Assembly (NCBI GenBank): GCA_903834135.1
Contig: CAILHZ010000016.1
Location: forward strand, 607,278 to 671,277
DNA from: an uncultured Opitutia bacterium
Lineage (GTDB): Bacteria > Verrucomicrobiota > Verrucomicrobiia > Opitutales > Opitutaceae
Reading direction: 5' to 3'
DNA: 64,000 nucleotides
Shown here: piece after piece, positions 9,330 through 17,005 of the stretch
Layout: every line of letters starts with the position of its first letter
How positions within the stretch are numbered: position 1 is the first letter of the stretch
Notes under the pieces: generated by a model
Seen by the model: only the letters and a program-made list of their open reading frames with translations
Told to the model about the DNA's origin: nothing
Database searches by the model: none
Translations under genes and position numbers: made by a program

Positions 9330-10280
9330 TTATATGCCATACTGTTTGCGTATAGTCGCAACTAGATCAGCTACTGGCTGGGAGGCATCTAAGGTTATAA
9401 TGCCTTGGGGTTCTTCAAGTGCAGTAAACTGGGAATCTAAAAGTGATTCCTTCATAAAATGATTTTGTCTGGTTTTAAGACGGCTTCGGAGAAGTTCTAG
9501 GTCTGCTTTTAAGTAAACTACTCTTACCCGTGCTTTATTTGCTAGGAGTGCATCGCGGTGTGACTGTTTTAATGCCGAACAAGTGAGTATATATGGCGTA
9601 TTACTTTGAAGATTATCTTCTATGTGTGCTCGAATTGATTTTAACCAAGGAGCTCGATCTTCTTCGTTAAGAGGAACCCCAGATCCCATTTTTTGTATAT
9701 TATTAGCAGAATGAAATTCATCTGCATCTTTGAATTTCCATCCTAGAGCTTCGGCGAGCGCTTTACCTGTTGTTGTTTTACCACATCCAGCAACACCCAT
9801 TAATACAATAATCGAAGGACTTTGAAGCTCCCAGGCATGCGTAAGTGATGGATCACGGCCTTCGTCAAAATCTTGTAGATCAAACATTGTCTCAATCGGC
9901 TTTCCTTCCACGCCGCATTCAATCATGCGTGTTTTTAAAATATGTGAGCGGCTATCTCTCCAACCTAATTTGAGCATGAAGGCATTCCAGTGCTCACATT
10001 CTTCATCTGTGCGTTGGATGCCGTTAGCGTGTGCCCAAGAAAGTACTGCGCTATCATCTGTTAGTTGCGCTGCCTGCGTTTGCAGTTGTGTAAAAGTTAC
10101 ACCAAGAAAGCGGCAACAGCGTGCATCAAACATAAGCGGCTTAGTATCGCCTAGGTTAGCTTGATAGTCTGAAGGCAACTTACCCACTGCGTGAAGTCTG
10201 ATTTTATCCATCATTCTTCCGAAGTAAACAAGACGACCTACTTTGATGTAGGGGCTGCGAATGCCGGGTACAAAAGCCAT
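9330..10280 (-). CDS. DUF5069-gluconokinase fusion protein
   Basis: A 316-residue two-domain protein. Residues 1-150 match DUF5069, a small family of unknown function common in Verrucomicrobiota and Planctomycetota (visible as GIRSPYIKVGRLVYFGRMMDK and the FDARCCRFLG block). Residues 155-316 are a gluconokinase of the GntK type: the P-loop GVAGCGKTT (162-170) is followed by DADEFHSANNIQKMGSGVPL and the CSALKQSHRD motif, so it should phosphorylate gluconate to 6-phosphogluconate. Both domains appear complete, with no frameshift between them. It probably shares a transcript with malQ and the small membrane protein upstream. The role of DUF5069 in the fusion is unknown. Confidence 0.9.
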   Translation of the reverse strand: MAFVPGIRSPYIKVGRLVYFGRMMDKIRLHAVGKLPSDYQANLGDTKPLMFDARCCRFLGVTFTQLQTQAAQLTDDSAVLSWAHANGIQRTDEECEHWNAFMLKLGWRDSRSHILKTRMIECGVEGKPIETMFDLQDFDEGRDPSLTHAWELQSPSIIVLMGVAGCGKTTTGKALAEALGWKFKDADEFHSANNIQKMGSGVPLNEEDRAPWLKSIRAHIEDNLQSNTPYILTCSALKQSHRDALLANKARVRVVYLKADLELLRSRLKTRQNHFMKESLLDSQFTALEEPQGIITLDASQPVADLVATIRKQYGI

Positions 10281-10301
10281 AGTATAAAAAGGTTAAAAGA
10301 A

Positions 10302-10574
10302 TTATTCTTTCCAGATATACACTGCTGTTACCCATGCGGCAAATACAAGTGTTGGAGCAGTAATCCACCATGCACTAAAGGGAATTTTATAGCGAGGGAT
10401 TACCCATGCAATAAAAAGACATTTAACGATAATTAAGACCCAACATATAATCATCAATCGAACTGTACGCTTATTGCGCGGAATATCTTCTTGAATGTTT
10501 ATTTCCTTAATAAAAGAATGATTATAGTCCTGGTTGGAAATCTGTGAATTAGATTTATTAAAGTAAGGGAACAT
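10302..10574 (-). CDS. Small two-helix membrane protein, unknown
   Basis: A 90-residue protein with a polar N-terminus (about 40 residues) followed by two hydrophobic helices (about 43-60 and 68-86) ending WKE. It sits 15 bases after malQ and 21 bases before the gluconokinase fusion on the same strand, which supports it being a real member of this transcript. An opposite-strand reading frame over the same DNA looks like a shadow. No family is recognised. Confidence 0.6.
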   Translation of the reverse strand: MFPYFNKSNSQISNQDYNHSFIKEINIQEDIPRNKRTVRLMIICWVLIIVKCLFIAWVIPRYKIPFSAWWITAPTLVFAAWVTAVYIWKE

Positions 10575-10589
10575 AGCTTAAAGGATTTT

Positions 10590-12119
10590 TTAATTGCGAG
10601 CTGCAGTAGTAGCCAAACTTTTTAAGTAGGTTGCTGCACCTGAGTGAAGTATGTGACTGAGTTGATCTTCAGTCATTCTCCATTTCCAATTACCCTGGCT
10701 TTTGCCTGGAGTATTGAGTCGAGCCTCTGACCCTAAAGCAAGGATGTCCTGCATGGGGATAACCGCTAAGGAACTTATGCTTTGGTAAGCAGACCTAATT
10801 AAATCCCACGCAATCTCGTTGCCCGCAACACGAAGATAACGTCTTGCATGATCACGAGTTGATTCATTTGAAGACAAATACCAACCCACTGACGTATCGT
10901 TGTCATGGGTTCCTGTATAGATGACTTCATTTGCGATGAGATTATGTGGAAGATATAAATTTGATTCATCTCCACCAAAAGCGAACTGCAGTACACCCAT
11001 GCCAGGTAGACCCGTAGCTTCACGTAGTTCAACTACACTTGGGGTAAGTATGCCTAAATCTTCTGCGATGATTTTTGCTTTCGGTAATGCTTTCTTGATG
11101 GCTTTAAACAGGTCTAGACCAGGAGCTTTTTCCCAAGTCCCAATTTTAGCTGTAGATGCAGGCAGTGGAATTCTCCAGTAAGCATCAAATCCTCTAAAGT
11201 GATCTATGCGTACTATGTCATATAAATCAAACGCAGCTTTAAGACGTTCTATCCACCAGCTAAAATTTTGTTTCGCGTGATTATCCCAAGCGTATAGCGG
11301 GTTCCCCCATAATTGGCCGTCTGCGGAAAAATAATCAGGAGGCACTCCAGCCACAGCTATCGGTTTGCCCGTAGCTTGATCTAATTCAAAAAGGTCTGGT
11401 TGAGACCATACATCTGCAGAATCTCCAGCAACAAAGATAGGAATATCGCCAACGATTGAAACGCCATGTGATTTGGCATAAGTTTTAACCCTTTGCCACT
11501 GCGCAAAAAAAACGTACTGGTAGAACTGATGAGCTTCTATTTCGTAACTAAGCTTTTTTGCCTCAGAAGATGAAGTTGCTAACTTAAAAGAACGCAGATC
11601 TTTCGGCCACTCTGTCCATGACTTACCGCCTTGAGTATCTTTGAGTGCAAGAAATAACGCGTAGGCATCAAGCCACGATGTATTATGTTTTTTGAACTCA
11701 GAAAATGTAAAATTTCCAAATTTCAGAGGGGCTGATTTTGAAAAACGCTCAAACGCGAGTTTAAGTAAAGGCCACTTAGTGTGATATAAAGCGCCGTAAT
11801 TAACTTCGTCTTTAGGCAACTGAGTGATCACAGTAAGTTCATCGCCCCTAAGCAGTCCTTGCGCGGCGAGTTCTCCCAAATCAATTAAGTAAGGATTTCC
11901 AGCAAACGCTGAAAAACATTGATAGGGCGAATCACCGTATCCGGTTGGTCCAAGTGGACAGATTTGCCAGTGCGATATCCCTGAGGCTTGTAAGAAATCG
12001 ATAAAACGATCGGCCTGAATATCAAGTGTCCCAATACCTTGATTACCGGGTAGCGAGGTAGGGTGCAGTAAGACTCCTGCACTGCGTTTATTTAACCAAT
12101 TAAAAAGCGGCTTTTGCAT
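10590..12119 (-). CDS. malQ: 4-alpha-glucanotransferase (amylomaltase)
   Basis: A 509-residue GH77 enzyme that transfers alpha-1,4-glucan segments between maltodextrins and releases glucose. Visible motifs are the N-terminal GVLLHPTSLPGNQGIGTLD, the nucleophile region VRIDHFRGFDAYWR, the acid/base region IAEDLGILTP and the THDND block. The ATG at 12119 was preferred because it gives the standard N-terminus MQKPLFNWLNKRSAGVLL; an upstream frame extending to 12197 adds 26 residues unlike the family. It is probably the first gene of a transcript that continues through the small membrane protein and the gluconokinase fusion to the acylase. Confidence 0.95.
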   Translation of the reverse strand: MQKPLFNWLNKRSAGVLLHPTSLPGNQGIGTLDIQADRFIDFLQASGISHWQICPLGPTGYGDSPYQCFSAFAGNPYLIDLGELAAQGLLRGDELTVITQLPKDEVNYGALYHTKWPLLKLAFERFSKSAPLKFGNFTFSEFKKHNTSWLDAYALFLALKDTQGGKSWTEWPKDLRSFKLATSSSEAKKLSYEIEAHQFYQYVFFAQWQRVKTYAKSHGVSIVGDIPIFVAGDSADVWSQPDLFELDQATGKPIAVAGVPPDYFSADGQLWGNPLYAWDNHAKQNFSWWIERLKAAFDLYDIVRIDHFRGFDAYWRIPLPASTAKIGTWEKAPGLDLFKAIKKALPKAKIIAEDLGILTPSVVELREATGLPGMGVLQFAFGGDESNLYLPHNLIANEVIYTGTHDNDTSVGWYLSSNESTRDHARRYLRVAGNEIAWDLIRSAYQSISSLAVIPMQDILALGSEARLNTPGKSQGNWKWRMTEDQLSHILHSGAATYLKSLATTAARN

Positions 12120-12239
12120 TGCGTGGCTATATACTAAGCATCGATCGAACCACATGAATAGAAAGAACGAAATGAAATGGTTACAAAATCGGAACAAAAG
12201 AGTGCTTTTTAGGATTAAATTCTATACCCCATTATAAAC

Positions 12240-12746
12240 ATGAAAAAGTCATGGTTAAGTTCTGCCCTTCTTTTTTTGCTAGTAGGCTGCATGATGCCTC
12301 TTGAGCAACAAAGACAAGAGCCTCGTGTTGAGGTTGTTTTCCAGAATTCGGAAAAGTTTACGGATATCAAAGATTCGGTATTGCCGACAGAAAAAGCAGA
12401 GCAGGAAACGCTAATTCAGCTCAAAGAATTCATTATTGATCAAGCAATTTCATATATTGATGATAAACATAAACTTACAATAGTTTTTACCGATATTGAC
12501 CTTGCAGGTGATTTTGAGCCTTGGAGGGGGCCTGAATGGAGCAATGTACGCATTGTTAAGAGCATTTACCCACCCAGGTTTTGTTTCACATGGCAGGTTA
12601 TGGACTTAGCCGGAAAAGTAGTCAAAAAAGGTAGTGAAGATATCAGGGATCTCGCTTTTGATATGAGAGTTACGTTAGACAGGAACGATCCGCTACATAT
12701 CGAAAAAGACGTCCTTAAAGACTGGATGTCGTTAAACTTAAAGTAG
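12240..12746 (+). CDS. DUF3016-family lipoprotein
   Basis: A 168-residue protein with a lipoprotein signal peptide (lipobox LLVGC, Cys17). The mature part matches DUF3016: the pattern VEVVFQNSEKFTDIKDS, then TDIDLAGDFEPWRGP and VRIVKSIYPPRF, then the C-terminal RDLAF block. The family is best known from proteobacteria and has no assigned function; it is predicted to be anchored in the envelope. It is transcribed divergently from malQ. ATG at 12240 directly precedes a typical MKK signal start. Confidence 0.8.
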   Translation: MKKSWLSSALLFLLVGCMMPLEQQRQEPRVEVVFQNSEKFTDIKDSVLPTEKAEQETLIQLKEFIIDQAISYIDDKHKLTIVFTDIDLAGDFEPWRGPEWSNVRIVKSIYPPRFCFTWQVMDLAGKVVKKGSEDIRDLAFDMRVTLDRNDPLHIEKDVLKDWMSLNLK

Positions 12747-13002
12747 CTAATCTGACTATTCCAAGACACATTAAGTAAGCATGGATAAACCAATTGGTAT
12801 TCTAATAGCTTCATAAACCCTTATTGGTTAATAACCTTGATTTAATTGCCTTGTTCTGAGAGGTTACATGCCTCGTTAGAGATAGCGTTTAGATGACAGT
12901 GTCTGGTGATTCGTTGGCTGAGCAGGTCGCTTAAGTGATGATTTCGAAACCCAAAAGTGGGAACGGACTGGCAGATGACGGTTTGCTCTACGAAATCAAC
13001 AC

Positions 13003-13404
13003 ATGGCCAACTCCAAACTATACGTTGGAAACCTATCCTTCAAGACATCCGAAGACGAGCTTCGCTCGCACTTCGCACAATTCGGTACCGTGACTGACGT
13101 TTACGTTGCTATGGACAAAATGACAGGCCGCCCACGCGGTTTTGCATTTATTACCATGGGTAGCGATGACGAAGCACGTATCGCAGCTGAAAAAGTAAAC
13201 GGAACAGAACTCGGTGGCCGTCAATTAACGGTTAACGAAGCTCGTCCAAAAGAAGATCGTCCAAGTGGCGGCTTCGGTGGCGGCGGCGGCGGCGGTGGCC
13301 GTGGCGGCTTCGGTGGCGGCGGCGGCGGCGGTGGCCGTGGCGGCTTCGGTGGTGGCGGCGGTGGCGGTGGCCGTGGTGGCGATCGCGGCGAACGCCGTTA
13401 CTAA
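13003..13404 (+). CDS. Glycine-rich RRM RNA-binding protein
   Basis: A 133-residue protein with one RNA recognition motif (residues 4-82) and a glycine-arginine tail (89-133). RNP2 is LYVGNL (6-11) and RNP1 is RGFAFITM (45-52). The tail contains three tandem 12-residue units GGFGGGGGGGGR. Such single-RRM glycine-rich proteins in cyanobacteria and PVC bacteria resemble plant cold-induced RNA-binding proteins; an RNA chaperone role is inferred. The gene is markedly GC-richer than its surroundings because of the glycine codons. The 256 bases upstream contain no gene and may hold a leader. A good terminator follows. Confidence 0.93.
   Translation: MANSKLYVGNLSFKTSEDELRSHFAQFGTVTDVYVAMDKMTGRPRGFAFITMGSDDEARIAAEKVNGTELGGRQLTVNEARPKEDRPSGGFGGGGGGGGRGGFGGGGGGGGRGGFGGGGGGGGRGGDRGERRY
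13267..13374 (+). repeat. Three tandem 36-bp repeats encoding Gly-rich units
   Basis: Units at 13267-13302, 13303-13338 and 13339-13374 each encode GGFGGGGGGGGR. The first two are identical at the DNA level, and the third differs by two synonymous bases, which points to recent duplication and a potential for copy-number change. Confidence 0.9.
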
Positions 13405-13440
13405 TATCTGATTCGGTTTTTTGCCGATTTCAATTTTGCA

Positions 13441-13471
13441 AAGACGGGGCCCTTAAAGCCTCGTCTTTTTT
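13441..13471 (+). terminator. Rho-independent terminator after the RRM gene
   Basis: AAGACGGGGC (13441-13450) pairs with GCCTCGTCTT (13458-13467) with one G-U pair, a 7-base loop, and a T-run directly after. This is one of the clearest intrinsic terminators in the window. Confidence 0.85.
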
Positions 13472-13512
13472 AATGTCTTTTTAGGTCCTTGAGCTAGTAA
13501 AGTTCTTTTGCA

Positions 13513-14133
13513 TTGTTGGATACAATCTTGGCAACCGCACTTAATCGTCATCTTAAAGATCTGAGAGCCTGTACGCGCTGTCCGCGGATGCACAAACCGG
13601 TTGTTGTTGGTAGAACGGTCTTAAGTAAAATTATACTCGTAGGTCAGGCACCTGGCGATAAAGAGCCTATTATGGGAAAGCCATTTGCGTGGACTGCAGG
13701 GAAAACATTATTCAAGTGGTTCAGTGATGGCCTAGGTTGGTCGGAAGATGAAACGCGCGAGAGAATTTATTTTGCTGCGGTTTGTCGCTGTTTCCCTGGT
13801 AAAAGAGAAGAGGGAGGAGATAGAGTCCCTAGTCCTGAAGAAATTGCTGAATGTGCCCATTGGCTCAAACGGGAATTTTCCGTATTGAAACCTGAACTGG
13901 TCATTCCAATTGGGAAATTAGCGATCACTCAGTTCTTACCTCCAGCCCCTCTGGACCAAGTCATTGGAAAGTCCTTTCAAATTACCTATCATAAGCACTC
14001 TGTTGGATGTATCCCTTTGCCCCATCCTTCAGGGGCCTCGCCGTGGCATAGAATGGAACCAGGCAAATCTCTAATTCAGAAAGCCTTTAGATTAATTGCA
14101 CAAAACTCAGCTATTAAGACTGCCACAAAGTAA
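13513..14133 (+). CDS. Uracil-DNA glycosylase superfamily protein (family 4-like, Fe-S)
   Basis: A 206-residue protein with the family pattern GQAPGDKE (45-52, active-site loop) and HPSGASPW (171-178, DNA intercalation loop). Cysteines at 20 and 23 (CTRC), 91/93 and 114 have the spacing expected for the 4Fe-4S cluster of family 4 enzymes. It should remove uracil from DNA as the first step of base-excision repair. The start is TTG at 13513, since no ATG precedes the conserved cysteine pair. It lies about 40 bases after the RRM gene's terminator, so it probably has its own promoter. Confidence 0.85.
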   Translation: MLDTILATALNRHLKDLRACTRCPRMHKPVVVGRTVLSKIILVGQAPGDKEPIMGKPFAWTAGKTLFKWFSDGLGWSEDETRERIYFAAVCRCFPGKREEGGDRVPSPEEIAECAHWLKREFSVLKPELVIPIGKLAITQFLPPAPLDQVIGKSFQITYHKHSVGCIPLPHPSGASPWHRMEPGKSLIQKAFRLIAQNSAIKTATK

Positions 14134-14194
14134 TTTTCCGCTTCGCACATGCTTATCTTTCATTTAGCCTTACAGGAGTAAATTCGAATTTCTT

Positions 14195-14662
14195 ATGCGC
14201 TTTCACACACTTGTCTTGGTTCTCGGTGCTATCCTTCTTTTACAACCATCGCTTCATGCTCAAAGAGAACGATTCTCCATTGATGATCTAAATTTTTTAG
14301 ATAAAAATTATCCTAATGCACAAAAGACAAGCACAGGTATTCGATATGTCGTGCAAAAAGACGGCGAGGGAGAAGGACCAAATCAGGGTGATACGGTTAA
14401 TGTATTGTACGAAGGCCGACTTTTAGACGGTACTTTGTTTGATAAAGCTACAGATAAAACGCATCCGTTTTCATTTCGCCTAGGTCGTAAGCAAGTCATT
14501 GCCGGCTGGGATCAAATCGTAAAACTAATGAAGCCAGGAGAAAAACTCTTAGCTATTATACCTTCAGAACTTGCCTATGGAAGTAGGGGGCAATTACCTA
14601 GGATTCCACGCGACTCAGCACTTATTTTTACTATTGAATTAATTTCAATCAATCGGCTTTAG
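14195..14662 (+). CDS. FKBP-type peptidyl-prolyl isomerase, exported
   Basis: A 155-residue protein with a signal peptide (about 1-22, ending SLHAQ) and one complete FKBP domain (about 45-155). Landmarks are the GDTVNVLYEGRLLDGTLFD block, the VIAGWDQ motif and AYGSRGQLPRIP near the C-terminus. It should catalyse proline isomerisation during folding of periplasmic proteins. It is convergent with a small lipoprotein gene, with a hairpin between them. Confidence 0.93.
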   Translation: MRFHTLVLVLGAILLLQPSLHAQRERFSIDDLNFLDKNYPNAQKTSTGIRYVVQKDGEGEGPNQGDTVNVLYEGRLLDGTLFDKATDKTHPFSFRLGRKQVIAGWDQIVKLMKPGEKLLAIIPSELAYGSRGQLPRIPRDSALIFTIELISINRL

Positions 14663-14678
14663 TTAAATTAAAGCCGAT
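14652..14678. terminator. Perfect hairpin between convergent genes
   Basis: ATCGGCTTTA (14652-14661) is a perfect 10-base match to TAAAGCCGAT (14669-14678) across a 7-base loop. It overlaps the FKBP stop codon and lies 9 bases before the end of the convergent lipoprotein gene, so it probably ends both transcripts. The T-run is poor on both strands. Confidence 0.55.
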
Positions 14679-14686
14679 AAATAGTG

Positions 14687-14968
14687 TTATTGAGCAGAAT
14701 GAGTAGCGCTAAACTTAACTGCGAACTCGGTTGAAGCTTGAGATTTCGCATCTACTGGAGAAACGCCTTGGGAAATTAGTTCAGCTGAGCGTTTTTCAAC
14801 CCAACGTGCCTTGAATTCAAGTTCTGTCGCTGTAGCAACATGGGGATCTTGCTTAACCTTTTCTTTCACTTCAGCAGGATTTGGCTTCTTCCAAAACAGA
14901 AGATGAGAACAACCTGATGAAAGGCTAAGTGAGGCTAGGAGGGACAGGATTATGATAGAGCGCTTCAT
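14687..14968 (-). CDS. Small lipoprotein, unknown
   Basis: A 93-residue protein starting at the ATG at 14968 (MKRSIII), with a hydrophobic signal and lipobox LSSGC (Cys20). The mature part is about 70 residues, rich in Lys, Glu and Ala, and likely helical. A TTG at 14986 would add six residues ahead of a normal signal start and was not used. No family is recognised. Confidence 0.7.
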   Translation of the reverse strand: MKRSIIILSLLASLSLSSGCSHLLFWKKPNPAEVKEKVKQDPHVATATELEFKARWVEKRSAELISQGVSPVDAKSQASTEFAVKFSATHSAQ

Positions 14969-15025
14969 GGTGCGTACAAATGACAACTATGGCGGATATA
15001 AGGTCCCACAGCGAGTGAAACTTTC

Positions 15026-15706
15026 TTATTTTAACGCACTTTTAATGGCCTGAATCAATGTAGGTTCGGTGGCTATTCCAAGAACGCCATTCACAAAGAA
15101 TTGAATTCCAACGCAAACCAGTAAAAACCCCATGATTTTAGTGAGAGCAGTCATTCCGTTTGTACCAATTACCCTTACGACGTTACTGGATAGACGGAGT
15201 GTAAAATAGCTTACAATTGAAACAGCGAAAATGCCTAAGATAATTGCGCAATAGTCGAGATAGCTCGTTGCCAGTGAAGTGAAGCCTATGGTGACAGCGA
15301 TTGATCCTGGCCCACTAAGCATGGGCATAGCTAATGGAGAAAACGAAATATCTCTTTTAGCTCTAGCTGCTTCTTGAGCTACTTCTGTGGATTTACCAGG
15401 TTCAGATTTCCCCATTAACATTTCCCAGCCGATACCTACGACAAGCATGCCACCTGCGATACGAAGTCCAGGAATTGAGATTCCGAAAGCACGCATAATA
15501 AAAGTACCGAAAAGTAGCGATACTACTAATATAGCGATCATGAAAATACAGGCCCTACGCAGTTGTTCTAGCCGGTGAGCTTCTGTATCTCCCTCAGTAA
15601 TTGCTAAGAAAGTAGAGGATACAGCAAGCGGATTGATAATCGGTAATAGACTGATGAAAGTCCCCAGAATTAAAGCCCAAAAATGAAATACACCTGTAGC
15701 ATGCAT
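15026..15706 (-). CDS. MarC-family integral membrane protein
   Basis: A 226-residue protein with six hydrophobic segments and the MarC/UPF0056 pattern: LLPIINPLA near the N-terminus, the central AGGMLVVGIGWEML, and FSPLAMPMLSGPGSIAVTI. The family lies in the inner membrane; despite its name, its role in antibiotic resistance is not supported and its transport substrate is unknown. It appears to be a single gene or to follow the Dus gene in one transcript (50-base gap). Confidence 0.92.
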   Translation of the reverse strand: MHATGVFHFWALILGTFISLLPIINPLAVSSTFLAITEGDTEAHRLEQLRRACIFMIAILVVSLLFGTFIMRAFGISIPGLRIAGGMLVVGIGWEMLMGKSEPGKSTEVAQEAARAKRDISFSPLAMPMLSGPGSIAVTIGFTSLATSYLDYCAIILGIFAVSIVSYFTLRLSSNVVRVIGTNGMTALTKIMGFLLVCVGIQFFVNGVLGIATEPTLIQAIKSALK

Positions 15707-15755
15707 AATGTTACGTTAGATAGTCTATTCTTGATAACGGTTTGGTGCAATGAAT

Positions 15756-16853
15756 TTACCACCATTCTACTGGTCCTTGAGGAACAGGTATAGCAGTGCG
15801 TTCTGCCTCATCTTGCATGAATGATGCAACAAGAGGGGCCGGTGCAAATTCTTCACGCAATTTACCATTGGAATCACAATACGTACCTCTCCATGCTATG
15901 TACTCTTGAAGGACACGTGCATAATCACTTTTTGAGGTGATGGTTAGAATTGCCTGCTTGAAGGGTTTGGATGGGCCGAAACGTTTTGCATACCAGGGCG
16001 CTACTTTTCTAAACAGACGAGATCCGAACTCTTCACCAAAGAAATCGCAGTAACGTTCGTAATGAATGCTCATAACGCGGATGCGTTCATTAAAGTCTGC
16101 CTCCTCTTCCAAGGCTCCCGTTTTTAAGTACGTTGAGGTCCGTTTGAAAATCCACGGATCATAAAAAGCACCACGCCCAATACTCACACCTGCGCAGCCT
16201 GTTTCATTAAGCATATGTTTTGCTGCTTCTGGAGTTGTGACATCGCCATTGCCTATTACGGGGATGGACTTAACCGCTTCAACGACAGAACGAATACCAG
16301 CTAGATTGACGACACCGGAAAAACCTTGGGCGCGCGTTCTTCCATGTACAAAAATTGCTTGTACCCCAATATCTTCAAGCGCACGTGCTAGGTCTGGAGC
16401 GGTGAGGTTTTCTGCATCCCAACCTAAGCGTACTTTTGCGGTGATAGGAATTTTAACAGCGCGCACCATCAAAGAGACTAAGTTAATCGTGCCGTCTAAA
16501 TCATTCATCATTGCTGAACCGCCCCCGATCTTAGTTACTTTTTTGACAGGGCACCCCATATTGATATCAACAGCTTGAACGCCCAGTGCTTCGCATTTGA
16601 TTGCAGCGTCACGCATTTCTTCAGGTACACTACCAAATAACTGAATAGAAAGGGGAGTGTCTTTTTCCGAAGTCGCAACAAGGCGTAATGCCGCAGGGTT
16701 TGCTTCTAAAAGTGAACGTGCATTGACTAAATCTGTGGTCGCCCAACCTAAGCCACCTAATTCGCGGATAGTTAAGCGCATGGGAAGATTCGTGTATCCC
16801 GCTAGTGGAGAAAGACACAGATTAGAAGAAAGTTCGTAAGGCCCTATGCGCAT
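15756..16853 (-). CDS. dusB: tRNA-dihydrouridine synthase (DusB-like)
   Basis: A 365-residue FMN-dependent TIM-barrel enzyme that reduces uridine to dihydrouridine in the tRNA D-loop. The N-terminal LSPLAGYTNLPMR and the catalytic block DINMGCPVKKVTKIGGGSAM (catalytic Cys101) are diagnostic, and VHGRTRAQGFSG and GNGDV contribute to flavin and phosphate binding. Length fits the DusB group with its C-terminal helical RNA-binding domain; the exact tRNA position is inferred. Confidence 0.92.
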   Translation of the reverse strand: MRIGPYELSSNLCLSPLAGYTNLPMRLTIRELGGLGWATTDLVNARSLLEANPAALRLVATSEKDTPLSIQLFGSVPEEMRDAAIKCEALGVQAVDINMGCPVKKVTKIGGGSAMMNDLDGTINLVSLMVRAVKIPITAKVRLGWDAENLTAPDLARALEDIGVQAIFVHGRTRAQGFSGVVNLAGIRSVVEAVKSIPVIGNGDVTTPEAAKHMLNETGCAGVSIGRGAFYDPWIFKRTSTYLKTGALEEEADFNERIRVMSIHYERYCDFFGEEFGSRLFRKVAPWYAKRFGPSKPFKQAILTITSKSDYARVLQEYIAWRGTYCDSNGKLREEFAPAPLVASFMQDEAERTAIPVPQGPVEWW

Positions 16854-17005
16854 GAAAGTAAGTTCTACATTAATGACGCGGTATACAACAATGGCAACGC
16901 TACTTAAAGTATAGCTTATCTATCATGTCCTACGCGATTAATCGCAGGGTATTTTTTAAAATCGATCCTCACTTGCAGGTGAGTATTTGATTAATGCCTT
17001 AACTA

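Noticed and set aside
10191..10436. 81-residue plus-strand frame overlapping the small membrane protein
   Set aside because: The opposite-strand protein has clear helices and fits a tight operon; this frame is cysteine-rich and spans an operon junction.
16237..16578. 113-residue plus-strand frame
   Set aside because: Antisense to the Dus gene; no start context or recognisable protein pattern.
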